The translations under genes were made by a program, and so were the position numbers. Shown here piece after piece: positions 47,571 to 58,925 of a stretch of DNA of 64,000 nt. The stretch comes from Dolomedes plantarius (taxonomy: Eukaryota > Arthropoda > Arachnida > Araneae > Dolomedidae), in the NCBI GenBank assembly GCA_907164885.2, contig OU015503.1, positions 68,155,068 through 68,219,067 of the forward strand. Direction: 5' to 3'. Under the pieces are notes generated by a model, which had not been told where the DNA came from, did no database searches, and was given only the letters and a program-made list of their open reading frames with translations. Every line of letters starts with the position of its first letter. Position 1 is the first letter of the stretch.

Positions 47571-48133
47571 TGAAACATTAGTGATAAAGAATTTAAATGA
47601 AACATCTTTTTCCATTTTTTTGTTATGTTCTTTCATACCCAATGAAGTATCAGAATGACTGGGATTAGACGGTCACTTTCGGAAACCAGCACTCGAAAAT
47701 GATTTCGTCTGCAAGTAGCTTATCTAGAAAGATAGACCTTTGAGGCATGATAGTGGTCGTGGCATTTCGGAGATACAGGCAATGTTTAGATTTTCAACTT
47801 CGACCATTTTGAAGGTGTACCTCGAAAGCAAAAATTCCGGTGGAACATCGAATCCATTGCAATAGTGTTGCCGCCGAAAGACTCTGGAGGACCGTGACCG
47901 AGTCTTCCATCTACAGTCATATCAAGCGAAAGGATTGCAACATTGAAGCAAAAGAACATCGCAATTCAGTGCTGCGGCCTCTAGTAACATCAGTGTGAGG
48001 ACTGTACAATGTTCACTACATGATATTGGCTTCTATTGCTGATGTCCAACGACGTATTAGATAGATATCTCAGATTTTCTGACGCTTCACTGTAATGCAG
48101 ATGAGTTTTTAAGCAGGCTAAACTTCTCTGCAG
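47571..48133. other. No recognised feature
   Basis: Balanced composition over part of the stretch (47640-47990), but no exon signature or repeat was recognised. Confidence 0.4.
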
Positions 48134-48145
48134 TGAAACAAATTG

Positions 48146-48497
48146 GGCTTGAGGTGGTCTGCGGTAACGTGCTGGTTTTCGGTGTTGAGGGTGCTCGGAT
48201 CGAATCTCTGCTCGCGGCATTAAAATACCTCCGTTCCTAGGCCGGATATAGGCACGTTAAATCCAGAAGAGGGACGTAAAGTCCCTCTATGTAAGTCAGT
48301 GAGGGTGGGAAAGGGTAGGACCCCGCAAGATGTCGCCCCTGGGGGTGCTCGATCAAAATTGAGGTCGAAGCTAGCTAAGACGGAATCCGACCCTTGTCGT
48401 GCTATATAAACCATAGCCGCATACTTTTGCCCGAAGCCTAGATGGACCTGGTCTGGAACTTCCAACCATGGGGCATAAGAAACAACAACAACAACAA
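48146..48497 (+). mobile_element. tRNA-derived SINE family 1, full-length with 12-bp target duplication
   Basis: It begins GGCTTGAGGTGGTCTGCGGT, has GAGGGTGCTCGGATCGAATC (B-box region), GCACGTTAAATCCAG, AAGTCCCTCTATG, GGACCTGGTCTGGAA and an (AAC)n tail. TGAAACAAATTG is repeated exactly at 48134-48145 and 48498-48509, proving a target-primed insertion and fixing the family ends. Confidence 0.93.
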
Positions 48498-48539
48498 TGA
48501 AACAAATTGACTTTCCCCTTTATTTTTCATTACTAAAGT

Positions 48540-48792
48540 TTAAAACCCTTTGAGGGGCAGTGTTTGCACAGTGCAAACGCTTAAATCTCATCCTTCTTTC
48601 ACTTGCATTTAACGTAGCTCAGTTAAATGAGCAGAAAAATGACTTGTGCTGCCATCTGTTATCAGTTTAAAGAAGTAAAGTCCTATTACAACCTGTAATG
48701 GGAAAACTTTTGAAGATTTTTTAGGTTAAAAAAATCGAGAAAAAAAATCTACACCGTGCAAACAGTGCAGGTTGTTGCCCCTCAAAAAAAAA
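48540..48792 (-). mobile_element. piggyBac-type MITE, copy 1 (reverse)
   Basis: Ends are CCCTTTGAGGGGC and GCCCCTCAAA, with TTAA at the left (48540-48543). Inside, in reverse, are GTTTGCACAGTGCAAAC and TGCCATCTGTTATCAGTTTA, matching the copies at 51195 and 59303. The right TTAA is decayed. Confidence 0.75.
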
Positions 48793-49154
48793 TCTTCTGA
48801 TTACTCTATTATTGAAACTACGATTATTTCGTGAAGAAGCCATGTACATAGAAGGAAATATTAGCATTATAAAAAAGAGCAAATCATTTGAAGATTATAT
48901 TTTGTATAGCTTTTAATTCATTTTAAAAATTTTCTTATAGGCAACCAGTAACGTTCATTTGCCAATCATGATGTAATTAATCATGTTGGTTTCAATAATA
49001 CTAGCTTCAATATCATTAATCCTATTAACTGCATTTTTTAATGAAAAATCAATTGTAAAACAATTAGATGTCTTGGATGTATGCAGTTCAACAGTCTTTT
49101 TCTATATCATTTAAGGATTTAATCGGTCACGCACGATCTTGTAAAACTGTAAAA
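48793..49154. other. No recognised feature
   Basis: AT-rich intron sequence. Confidence 0.5.
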
Positions 49155-49858
49155 TACTTCCATACTTCCTGTTCTAGTTATTGAAATTGTTTCTTAGATA
49201 TCAATAATTCATTGCAGAAAACTGTAGATTGAACAAAATTATACATTTATATATATTTATACTTCCTGTTCTAGTTATTGAAATTGTTTCTTAAATATCA
49301 ATAGTTCATTGAAGAAACTGTTGATTGAACAAAATTAGACATTCTTATTTATACTTCTGTTCTAGTTATTGAAAATGCTTCTTAAATAGCAATAATTCAT
49401 TGCAGAAAAACTGTAGATTGAACAAAATTATACATTTATAATTATTTATACTTCCTGTTCCAGTTATTGAAATAGTTTCTAAAATATCAATAATTCATTG
49501 CAGAAAACTGTAGATTGAACAAAATTATACATTTATAAATATTTATACTTCCTGTTATAAAATACCTGCTGTTCTAGTTATTGTCATTGTTTCTTAAATA
49601 TGAATAAGTCATTGCAGAAATCCGTAGATTGAACAAAATTGTACATTTATAATTATTTATACTTCCTGTTCTAGTTATCGAAAGTGTTTCTTAAATACCA
49701 ATAATTCATTGCAGAAAACTGTAGATTGGACAAAATTATGCATTTATAAATATTTATACTTCCTGTTCTAGTTATTAAAATTGTTTCTTAAATACCAATA
49801 ATGCATTGCAGAAAACTGTAGATTGAACAGAATTATACATTTATTATTATTTATAACC
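49155..49858. repeat. 97-bp tandem array, seven units
   Basis: CTTCCTGTTCTAGTTATTGA starts at 49165, 49262, 49354, 49451, 49548, 49662 and 49759. Units carry TGTTTCTTAAATA, CAATAATTCATTGCAGAAAA and CTGTAGATTGAACAAAATTA. The fifth has a short insertion (ATAAAATACCTG). Confidence 0.95.
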
Positions 49859-50249
49859 ATCACTGAATTTTGTAAAATAAGAATAAGAGAAAAAGAATGC
49901 AGTATTTTCTTTACATTTCTTCATCCTGCACTATACCATATTTTTACTGTAGATGACAGAATAATAATATTATTTAAGCTCCAAATTTACTCGAGCGAAA
50001 CTTTGAGAAAAAAAAGCCATCTCCAAAGTGAATGTACTGTTTCGCCATAAAACATTTCATAAACACCTTTCAAACATTTAAAAAGTACAAAAAGGCATTT
50101 CAAGAACAAATTGGAAGATTTCCAAACTTTCATTCGGTAATGTCTGAGTAATACCGCTTTCGCAGAATTTCGTAAGTTCAAACAAAATCCTGGAACTAAC
50201 GACGATCTTTTTTTAAAATTATTATTATTTTTGTTTATTTTTTAATTTT

Positions 50250-50670
50250 AAATTTTCACATTCTTTAAGATTTACATATTTTTTTACTTGAATGCTGTGG
50301 TCTCCTCCTTCAATGTTGTATTGTAAGTTATTTCATAAAATTCTTCGAAATAAACCAATACATTCATCATAACACATTCTTCAAAACTTCATTTGACATT
50401 CTTCAAGATTTACATATATTTTTACTTGAATGCTGTGGTCTCTTCCTTCAATGTTGTATTGTAACTTATTTCATAAAATTCTTCGAAATAAACCAATACA
50501 TTCATCATAACACATTCTTCAAGACTCTTCATTTGACATTCTTCAAGATTTACATATTTTTTTACTTGAATGCTGTGGTCTCCTCCTTCAATGTTGTATT
50601 GTAAGTTATTTCATAAAATTCTTGCAAATAAACCAAAGCATTCATCATAACAAATTTCCTTCATACAAAA
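50250..50670. repeat. 139-bp tandem triplication
   Basis: CATTCTTCAAGATTTACATA is at 50259, 50398 and 50538. CTTGAATGCTGTGGTCTC and TAAACCAATACATTCATCAT are shared. Units are nearly identical, so this is recent. Confidence 0.95.
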
Positions 50671-51190
50671 CCCCTGATTATTGTTGATAATGCTGTGTGA
50701 AGTTCAATAATTACATACGTCATCGGGAGTACTTTAGAAGTTTTATTCGTGAATGCAGCTCAAACAGCATTGTTAAAAATGCAAGATTCTATGTCACAGC
50801 TAGAAATGGCTTGCACGGGTCTCGTTAATCGGAATATACCCATAATAATTTCCACGTCCTTCTTCAAGCATGTCCTACGGTTCGGGTATTCACATAAAAA
50901 AATGAGCCAGAAAGAACCATCTGATATCCTTCTTATTGGTACACGCGAAAAAAACTGTAAACATTAAAGTCATCTTTTCCCTGATGGTACTTTAGACGTC
51001 ACATATGCCGCCACATTCTTCGCCGACAGTCATACTTCTATTCCGTTTCGATAAGTTATTTTTATCAAACTCCACGAGAATATGGGGAGAGGAGAAAAAA
51101 AACAATCTCCCTTTTCATACAGAGAAACTGCCTCAGCTGCGATAGACTACACTTCACCGTTACTATAGAAGTAAAAACAATCCTCTAATT
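50671..51190. other. No recognised feature
   Basis: Plain intron sequence; a 72-codon ORF at 50749 lacks recognisable motifs. Confidence 0.45.
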
Positions 51191-51194
51191 TTAA

Positions 51195-51442
51195 CTCTTT
51201 CAGGGGCAAAAACCTCCCTGGTTTGCACGGTGCGGACTTTTTCAATGATTTTTTTTAACCCAGAGAATCTTAAATTTTTTTTTAAATTAAAGGTTGCAAA
51301 ATATTTTCACTTCTTTAAAGTGATAACAGATGGCGATACTAAACATTTTTCTGCTCATTTAACTGGAATACATTGAATGCAAATGAAAAAAAAAAGACTA
51401 GAATTAGGCGTTTGCTCTGTGCAAACGGCGCCCCTGAAATGG
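51195..51442 (+). mobile_element. piggyBac-type MITE, copy 2, TTAA on both sides
   Basis: The left end is CTCTTTCAGGGGC and the right GCCCCTGAAATGG. TTAA is exact at 51191-51194 and 51443-51446. Inside are AAGTGATAACAGATGGCGAT, CTGCTCATTTAACTGGAATA and GTGCAAACGGCGCCCCTG. 248 bp, no coding. Confidence 0.9.
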
Positions 51443-51446
51443 TTAA

Positions 51447-52130
51447 AGAGCTATTTTTGATGTCAATGAAAATAAATTACATGATATTGATTACTCTTTC
51501 CACATTTGCAAAAATCTTTATGGGAATTTTTATGGTTTTAATATCATCTACAACCAATTGGAAATTATCGCTTCCAACCCTTGACCAGTATAAGAAAATG
51601 CGTTATATATGTGCTTGGGTATATGCATTTCCAGTTGCTTCTTCGGACGTGCTTCACCTTTTTAAACAAAAAACTTAATAAGCTATTTAATATCTTTGAC
51701 TTTTAGGCGAAAGTAACACCTTCCTGGTAAAATATCGACAAAATATCCGATATTGTCATGCGAAATGTATATGCACATAACCTCTAGCGCATTGACCATC
51801 TAATTATCAACACATTGGCTGACCTATGAATCATATCCTAAAGCCATACTTGAACTAATCACATAAAAGAACCATGGCATAACGACTTAAGCCTTCCTAT
51901 AATAGGATGTCATAATCAAGGCTAGTATGTCGTCGAACAGAATTCATCAGATGTCACAGTTTTGATGAAACGTTTCTTTATTCGGATCATGGACAATAGT
52001 TTTATGATATCGCACCGCCTTCGTTATCGACATATATAAACTGGATGAAATTATTTCCCCTGTCATTCTTCCAACGACTATTTGTAGGTTAACTGTTGTG
52101 ATCTCGATGGCCAACAGGTCTATTTTCTGT
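51447..52130. other. No recognised feature
   Basis: Intron sequence without visible repeats or exons. Confidence 0.45.
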
Positions 52131-52138
52131 ATTGTACG

Positions 52139-52330
52139 TGTCGGACGATGGCCAAAGGGCTAGGGCGTTGACATACGGTACCAGAGTCTGTAGTTTCGAG
52201 TCCCACTTTTGGCATGGACGTTTGTAGCCGTTCGGAATCGGCTTCAAGCAGTAGGCCCCTGTCTAATTAGCCCTCGTGGAGCTGAATTTGGCCGTAGCGC
52301 TCCAAACCCAACCCAATCAAACCATACCTA
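52139..52330 (+). mobile_element. tRNA-derived SINE family 2, copy 2
   Basis: GATGGCCAAAGGGCTAGGGC (A-box region), GGTACCAGAGTCTGTAG, TTTCGAGTCCCAC (B box), GTAGCCGTTCGGAATCGGCT, CTAATTAGCCCT and the tail CCAAACCCAACCCAATCAAA. ATTGTACG flanks both sides (52131-52138 and 52331-52338). Confidence 0.88.
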
Positions 52331-52338
52331 ATTGTACG

Positions 52339-53714
52339 CTCTTCAGGAGTAATGTTTCTTCAGCAAGAATAATCTTCGATGTGCTTCGGTCACCACTGCT
52401 GAAGTTCTTCCTGGCGACTATAATCCATGAAATCTTCCCCCTGTGCTACTAATAGAATTTTTACCTAGGATCATAGTATTTGTTTTGTGTTCATAAGTGT
52501 TTACTCTGACATTTTGTCCCATTTTGTGGGCAGCAAAGACTATTCTAAGATAATTATTCCTTTTCTTTATTCATAAACAATAAGATGCTAATGCTGTCAC
52601 TTTGACATATTTTTGTTTCTGTCCTTTTCTTTTTCAAATTCACTAAAATTTCCAACAAAACAAAGGAGTGCCCAAGTGACGTTTGACAGAGGAAGAAAAA
52701 AAGGCAATGAATTTAGGGAAAAAGTCCTTGTTACGCATTTGATATCTCGAACTTAGTTTTTTTATAGCTTGTATATATCTTTTTTCTTAATAGCACATTA
52801 ATTGACTCTTGATCTAGGGAACTGCAGAATTATGGTGATATGCCTCATAAAGCATTTGCTTTTAACTCTATTATCACACATATATGTTACTTTGGAGTTC
52901 CATATAATCCATCAAAAATAGTATAATTAAAATCATATGGTCGGAAGTCACATGAAACAAGTTCGTAGCCGATTTTGATATTCGTTTCATATGTTTAGCA
53001 GCTGTTCACAATTTATATAGTAGTGATGCGCAAACTTCTGGGAATACAACAACAGATTCTGTTCCACTTCTCACACTTTTAGTTGAATGAACACTTGTAG
53101 ATTTTTAGAAGATGTCAGTACTTCGACTTCTGACCAAATACTGCTTGACGTCAAACTACTTATTTAAACATTGTGCCAATAAGTTGTTGTTGGGATATTC
53201 AATGTTCATTCCCCGTTTGTCGCCAAAGGCTGCTATAGAGCTCAGCCGCCGCCAAGGTTGGCTCACTTATCTCTGCACTCTGCCTGTTGTCTCACTGGCG
53301 TGCGGATGTGTTTACACGAGGGATCAGTAATTAGGCGGTCCTCGTTTTAAACCTTTTACTAAATGTATATAGTTGCTGCTGTAAATAAAGCTTGATGTTT
53401 CAACTCTGCTAGTCATCTTTCCTAATAACCTAACAGTTATAAAGCAGAAGTTAATATCTAGCCACAATTCCTTTCCTCTATAGCTTACCTCTTGTACGCT
53501 AAAATGTTAAATATACATATTTAGCGGAATTTTTCATTATAATCAGTGTTATAAGGCTGATGTTATTTTGCTAAATGTGTGATTCATAGAGCGTATTGGG
53601 AGTGTACTTTGTATCATAATACATTTTTTTGAACAACAACATGCTTTAAACAAGGAACACAATATTAATCTTTTCTTCACAATTGAAAAGCTTGTGTAGA
53701 CTGAATTAACTATT
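52339..53714. other. No recognised feature
   Basis: About 1.4 kb of intron. ORF 53112-53330 (72 codons) includes a GC-richer patch but shows no domain. Confidence 0.45.
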
Positions 53715-54184
53715 ACACGACCTTGGGAACTGGTTTCCCCAATGATCTATTAATCTGTCCTCAGTCTCACATTCATTTTACTGCGACCACCAGAGAACAC
53801 GAACGGAAATATAATTTTTTAAGTATTCACAATTCTTCCTTTCTCTGTGTCACATACATTTCAATGCGACCAGTAGTGTCCACGAACGAAAATCAAATAT
53901 TCTGGATATTCCCAATTATTCCTTTCTCCGTGTCACAATCATTTCAATGCGACCACTAGCGTCCACGAACGAAATTCCAGTTTTCTGGATTTTCACAATT
54001 TTTTCTTTCTTTGTGTGACATTCATTTTAATGCGACCACCAGCGTCCACAAACGAAAATCAAGTTTTCTGGATATTCACAATTCCTCCTTTCTCCGTGTC
54101 ACATTCATTCCAATGCGACCACCAGTGTCCATGAACAAGACTCCAGTATTCTAGATACTCACAATTCTTCCTTTCTCCGATAAC
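53715..54184. repeat. Approximately 83-bp minisatellite, block 1 (about 5.5 units)
   Basis: Unit landmarks are TTTCTCCGTGTCACATTCAT, TTCAATGCGACCACCAG, GTCCACGAACGAAAATC and TTTTCTGGATATTCACAATT. The units belong to the same family as 54990-56930. Confidence 0.92.
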
Positions 54185-54989
54185 TTTTCTTTTGAAAGCA
54201 AGCTTCAATTTTAAGAGTAGTTGTAGTAACGTTTTGAAACGCTTATTAACTTTTGCTACAATATTACTATTAAAGCCAGCTTTGCCATTCGAATACTTAA
54301 ACGCATTAGGGAGCTGTTCCCTCAATAATTTTCCAGGGGTATATAGTTCCCCAGACATTCACTTCCTTCTCAAAAAACGTGCATCCTTTTGGTCACGTTA
54401 TCAGCAAATCATCGTTTATCAGCGGAAACAGAAAATACCAATGTTAATCCCTTAAAAGGGGTTGCCTAACGATTGGCCATAAGATTCTCCTTTGATCCCT
54501 TTTTTTACTCGCAGACACATAAATAATCTTTGTCCACAGAACTAGCCGTGTGCCTTGGCGCTTGAATTGGCATGATATGCTCCAGATGGTGTCTGAATCA
54601 AAAAGTCACGTGACCGTCCCAGCACGGGGGAAAGAGTGAAGAAAAACAGACAGAGAGATCTCGGGAGCTCTTGTCGTAGGACCATGCAGTCATTACTCCT
54701 TTTTCCGACGCCCTGGATGAAGCGATTCCAATGCAGCTACTGGATGCCATGTCGCCCGCCTGATCCTTGCTGACCGGAGATCGACCATGTACCTCTATTT
54801 GTAAATGGCAATAAGCCACTGGCCTTATGCCTCCTCTAACTAACTTAAATGTAAAAATAAATCCGAAGTACTTCATATACTCGTGTCTGTCACCCTTTTA
54901 TCTTTTTTTCCAGAATGACCAGCACTGGCCATGTTATATGTATATCCACTAGATATTAAGACCTGAAGCATCCTTTTCCTACATTCATT
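54185..54989. other. Interruption within the 83-bp minisatellite
   Basis: About 800 bp of non-repeated sequence splits the array. Part of it (54590-54880) is GC-richer with an AATAAA at about 54857, so an old LTR or retroelement inserted into the array is possible. No termini or target duplication were identified. The 92-codon minus ORF (54598-54876) has no recognised family. Confidence 0.35.
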
Positions 54990-56930
54990 AGTTTGTTGTA
55001 CCAAATATTAAGATATGGAGTTCCTTTCTTCCAATGACATTTTAGTGCCACAGTAGTAATCCAATTTCCACTGCTATGTAGTTCTTCCTTTTTTGATCTC
55101 AAATTTCTTTAACCACTAGCAGTGATGTCTAGAAACGGTGATTTTGTTTTCATGGTTTTACAATTATCCCACCCTATGCCTCATATTCCTTTCAATTCAA
55201 GCACACTTGTCCATGAACGGTAATTCTATTTCCACCAGTTTGCAGCCATTTCTTGTGCCCCGTTGTGTCCAGTTCCTTTCAACTAGAGCGCTAACGTCTA
55301 AAAGCAAAAGTCAAGATGCCGCCTTTTTACAGTTTATCCTTTTTCAGTATACCATTCTTCAAATTCGAGTATCGTCGTCCAAGAATGATAATTCAGCGTC
55401 CCAAGTTTTCACAAATCTTCCATCGTCATTCTGACGTTCCTTTTAACACGAGAACCGATGTTCTTGAAAAATATTTCACTTTCCCGCCTTTTTTAAAAAT
55501 TCTTCCTCCTTCCGTCTCCCATTCCTTTCATATCAAGCACCCGTATCCAAGAATGATTATCAAGTTTCTCCGGTGTTTCACTATTCTCTCTTCCTAATCC
55601 CCACGTTCTTTTCAACACGAACACCGAGGTTCTGGGACGATATTTCACCACTCGCTTTTTCGTAATTCTTCCCTCTTATGTCTCGCATTCCTGTCAATTG
55701 GAGTACCGGTCACCAGATATGATAATTCAGTTCCATGCGTATTCAGGAATATTCCATCCAGTGTTTTGCTCTTTTTTCAATGCAAACACCGGTGCCCACA
55801 AACTGTTATCCAATTTCCATGGCTTTGTAATCACAATTCTTCCTATCTCTATGTTCGATTCTTTTCAACACAAGCACTCATGTCCTGAAAATCTAGTTTT
55901 TACCGTTTTAAAACACATCCTTTTTCTATCTCACATTCCTTTCGAAATTTGCTATGGTGTCTAGGAATTTTCATCTAGTTTCTGTGTTTCTATATTTATT
56001 CCTTGCTTAAACTCGCACTTTTTCAGAAAGGTCCCTAATCATATGTCCAAGAACCCTAATCCTATTTTCCCTGCGTGTTCATAATTCTTCTTTATTTTGT
56101 CTCATTCTTCTTTAAAAGAGAGAACTGGCATTCATGAACGCCAATCCTGTTCCTTGCTTATTCACAATTCTTCATGGTTTTGTCTCACACTTTTTTAAAA
56201 GAGAGCACCGGTGACCATGAACGACAATCCTGTTCCTTGCGTATTTACAATTCTTCCTTGTTATGTCTCACTTCTTTAAAAGGAAGAACCAGTGTCCATA
56301 AACGCCAATCTTGTTGCTTTCGTATTTACTATTCTTCCTTGTTATGTCTCACTTCTTTAAAAGAAAGAACCGGTGTCCACGAACGCTAATCTTGTTCCTT
56401 GCGTATTTACAATTTTTCCTCAGTATATCATTTTTTTAAAAAGGAAGTACCGGTGTCCATGAACGCCAATCGTGTTCCTTGCGTATTTACAATTCTTCCT
56501 CGTTATGTATCACTTCTTTAAAAGGAAGCACCTGTGTCCATGGACTCCAATCTTGTTCCTTTCGTATTTACTATTCTTCCTTGTTATGTCTCACTTCTTT
56601 AAAAGGAAGCACCGGTGTCCATGGACGCAAATCCAGTACCATGCATATTCACAATTATTCCTTTTTTTCTCTTAACGTTGTTTTAAAAGGGAGCACCGGT
56701 GACAACGTTTGTCCAGTTCCCTACAATTTCTTCCTTCCGCTGTCTCACATTCCATTGAAAGCAAGCACTGGTGTTCAGGAACTACAACACGATTTCCAGC
56801 GCTTCCACAGTTCTTCCTATGTCTGTCTCACGTTCCTGCCAATGCGAACACCGGAGTTTAGAAACGATAATCCAATTTTCAGAGTTTTCACAATTCTTGT
56901 TTCCTTTCGTATTTAACGTATGGTTTATCG
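54990..56930. repeat. Approximately 82-bp minisatellite, block 2 (about 24 diverged units)
   Basis: CACAATTCTTCC(T/C) or variants recur every 80-84 bp, e.g. at about 55409, 55498, 55666, 55826, 56084, 56164, 56248, 56330, 56409, 56490, 56571, 56652, 56729, 56809 and 56891. Between them lie TCTCACTTCTTTAAAAGGAA and GCACCGGTGTCCATGAACG variants. Units at 56170-56700 are more alike, implying later local expansion. Short plus-strand ORFs here are by-products of the repeat. Confidence 0.9.
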
Positions 56931-57811
56931 AGCTGCTGACATCATATTTAATCAGCAAAGCTTTCTTATTGCAGAGTTGAAAATTATGGTCATATGAACA
57001 CGCTCTTAGTAGGCTTTTGCACATGCTGTTGAGAAACTCATCATCACCGCTACAAATATTTTGCACAAATGCGGTATGAGAGTCATTCCAATTTTCAGCT
57101 TTTTAAGAATCCATTCTCAGACATAATTTAAATAAAACTTAATTTAAATAAACAACAATATTTCCTGTACCACATTTGTTTTAATTTTTAGGTTATATTT
57201 GAATTAGAAAATTTAAGAACGCTGAAAAATTTCACGTCTTAATATGCCCAATAATTATCCTTTTGCACGAAATTTTATTCGCTCTAAATTTATTTAAAAT
57301 TAGTATATCGATATTCAAATTTAAAATATTGATGTTACATGAAAACGATGACATAATAAAAACTGAACGCTAGACCCATAAAAATATATTTTATATTCTG
57401 AAAATTTTTGAGTTAGTAATCAGCCTGTTTTGAACTCTGAAAAAATATTTATTTTTAGAGACTTTTTTTTTTCAGGGAAACTGATTTTCCTGGATACTGG
57501 AACTTATTATAGCTAACTTTTATTCTATTTAATGAAGAAGATTCAGAACCATAGGAAAAGTGTCTAGGCGATGTTTTTTATTATAATTGCTAAATGGTAA
57601 TTTTTTCTACTAACACTATATATCCATGATGTTTTGCAAGTTACGAATTTGAAACTCTAAGCGAAATTGCATGAGAAACGTGTATAGGCTTTAAACGCAA
57701 TTTTCAAAAAATGGGGGCGTCATAGGAATATTGTTAAAGGCGGATTTATCGAACACAAATGCTCTAAAAACGACTAAAGTAGGGCCGTGAGAAATGTAAA
57801 TGGCCATATAT
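56931..57811. other. No recognised feature
   Basis: AT-rich intron sequence. Confidence 0.5.
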
Positions 57812-57813
57812 AT

Positions 57814-57908
<95 letters not shown>
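57812..57908. repeat. (CA)n-(TA)n microsatellite
   Basis: About 18 bp of CA and 80 bp of TA. Confidence 0.97.
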
Positions 57909-57910
<2 letters not shown>

Positions 57911-58374
57911 TTGAAACTGAAAACTACCTCCTGACATCAAACAAAAATTTCCAGAGAAAAGCAAATTAATAACAATATATCTTTGTGAAGAATGCAGGTA
58001 TTCATTAAATGAAGCATTATGTCTGAAAGTTGAAAACATCAAAAAGACTGAACTTTAACTTATCATGGGAATAAGATTTTTCTATGAAGTATTTAATATG
58101 CTCTGTCTATCTTGAAGATCTCAACTTACAGAAAATATCTTTCGTTTAATTATGATATGAGCACTGATGATATATTATCATTAAACTACTTATCTCTCAT
58201 GACCTTATTTAATTTTCCTTTGTGTGTTAGCTATGTGTTCAGTTTCAACCTTCTTTATAGGTGTCAGGTCCTGGATTGCCACCTTACTGCTAGTAATTGC
58301 ATTAAGAAGTCCTTTACACTTTATATGTGTTACGGAATAATAGTGCTATATTCTCCAATTAAACTATTAATTCT
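57909..58374. other. No recognised feature
   Basis: AT-rich sequence with no exon or repeat boundary. Confidence 0.45.
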
Positions 58375-58398
58375 GGAGCCCTTTATACCGGGCCCCAA

Positions 58399-58466
<68 letters not shown>

Positions 58467-58714
58467 ATCTTTGTAGCTCAGTATAAAGGGCTTAAGTCGA
58501 AAACAGTGGTTTAAATATACCAAGTTATTGGCTTTTATACCAATCGCAGAACTAATTTCGACTTGAGTCTTTTTGTACAACGAAATGTAATTTTCTATAC
58601 AAAACTGATAGACTGAAGCCTTTTATATCAGTCAAAAAATTCTTGTTTCTTTATCAAAACAAATATCTAAAAATCACTGTTTTTGACTTAAGCCCTTTAC
58701 GCCGAGCTTTTAAG

Positions 58715-58791
<77 letters not shown>
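58375..58791. mobile_element. (TA)n-bounded foldback/MITE cluster
   Basis: AAGCCCTTTAYRCCGRGC-like motifs followed by an AAGAT-(TA)n edge occur three times: at about 58375-58400 (plus), 58467-58496 (minus) and 58685-58716 (plus). The minus and second plus copies form inverted ends about 48 bp long (ATCTTTGTAGCTCAGTATAA ... GGGCTTAAGTCGAAAACAG) of an element spanning 58467-58716. It is flanked by long TA tracts (58401-58466 and 58714-58791), consistent with insertion into a TA microsatellite. Confidence 0.7.
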
Positions 58792-58796
<5 letters not shown>

Positions 58797-58925
58797 CTAT
58801 TATTATTATAGTTGCAAATAGGGGACCCTTAAAATTTGGCTGGAGTTCGAGTGATGGTTTTACGACATTGTGTTCGCAGTACTGGCTCTCAATGTCACAT
58901 TTGTAGAATACTTATTTATGCTTGC

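Larger units (their letters stand above)
24896..58925 (-). other. 34-kb intron with GC-AG boundaries
   Basis: The intron lies between the FN3 and transmembrane exons of the Sidestep-like gene. Its donor is GC (ACAG|GCAAGC) and its acceptor is AG (TATTATAG). No other coding exon compatible with the family was found in it. The contents are transposon relics, SINEs, minisatellites and microsatellites, annotated separately. Confidence 0.7.

Noticed and set aside
43766..48497. Functional tRNA genes suggested by A/B-box-like motifs
   Set aside because: No cloverleaf with intact acceptor stem and anticodon arm could be formed; the motifs belong to SINE heads with long unrelated bodies and AAC tails.
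54059..54358. Possible C2H2 zinc-finger repeat because the unit (about 83 bp) is near 84 bp
   Set aside because: No CxxC...HxxxH spacing appears in any frame of the units, and the period drifts between 80 and 84, breaking the frame.
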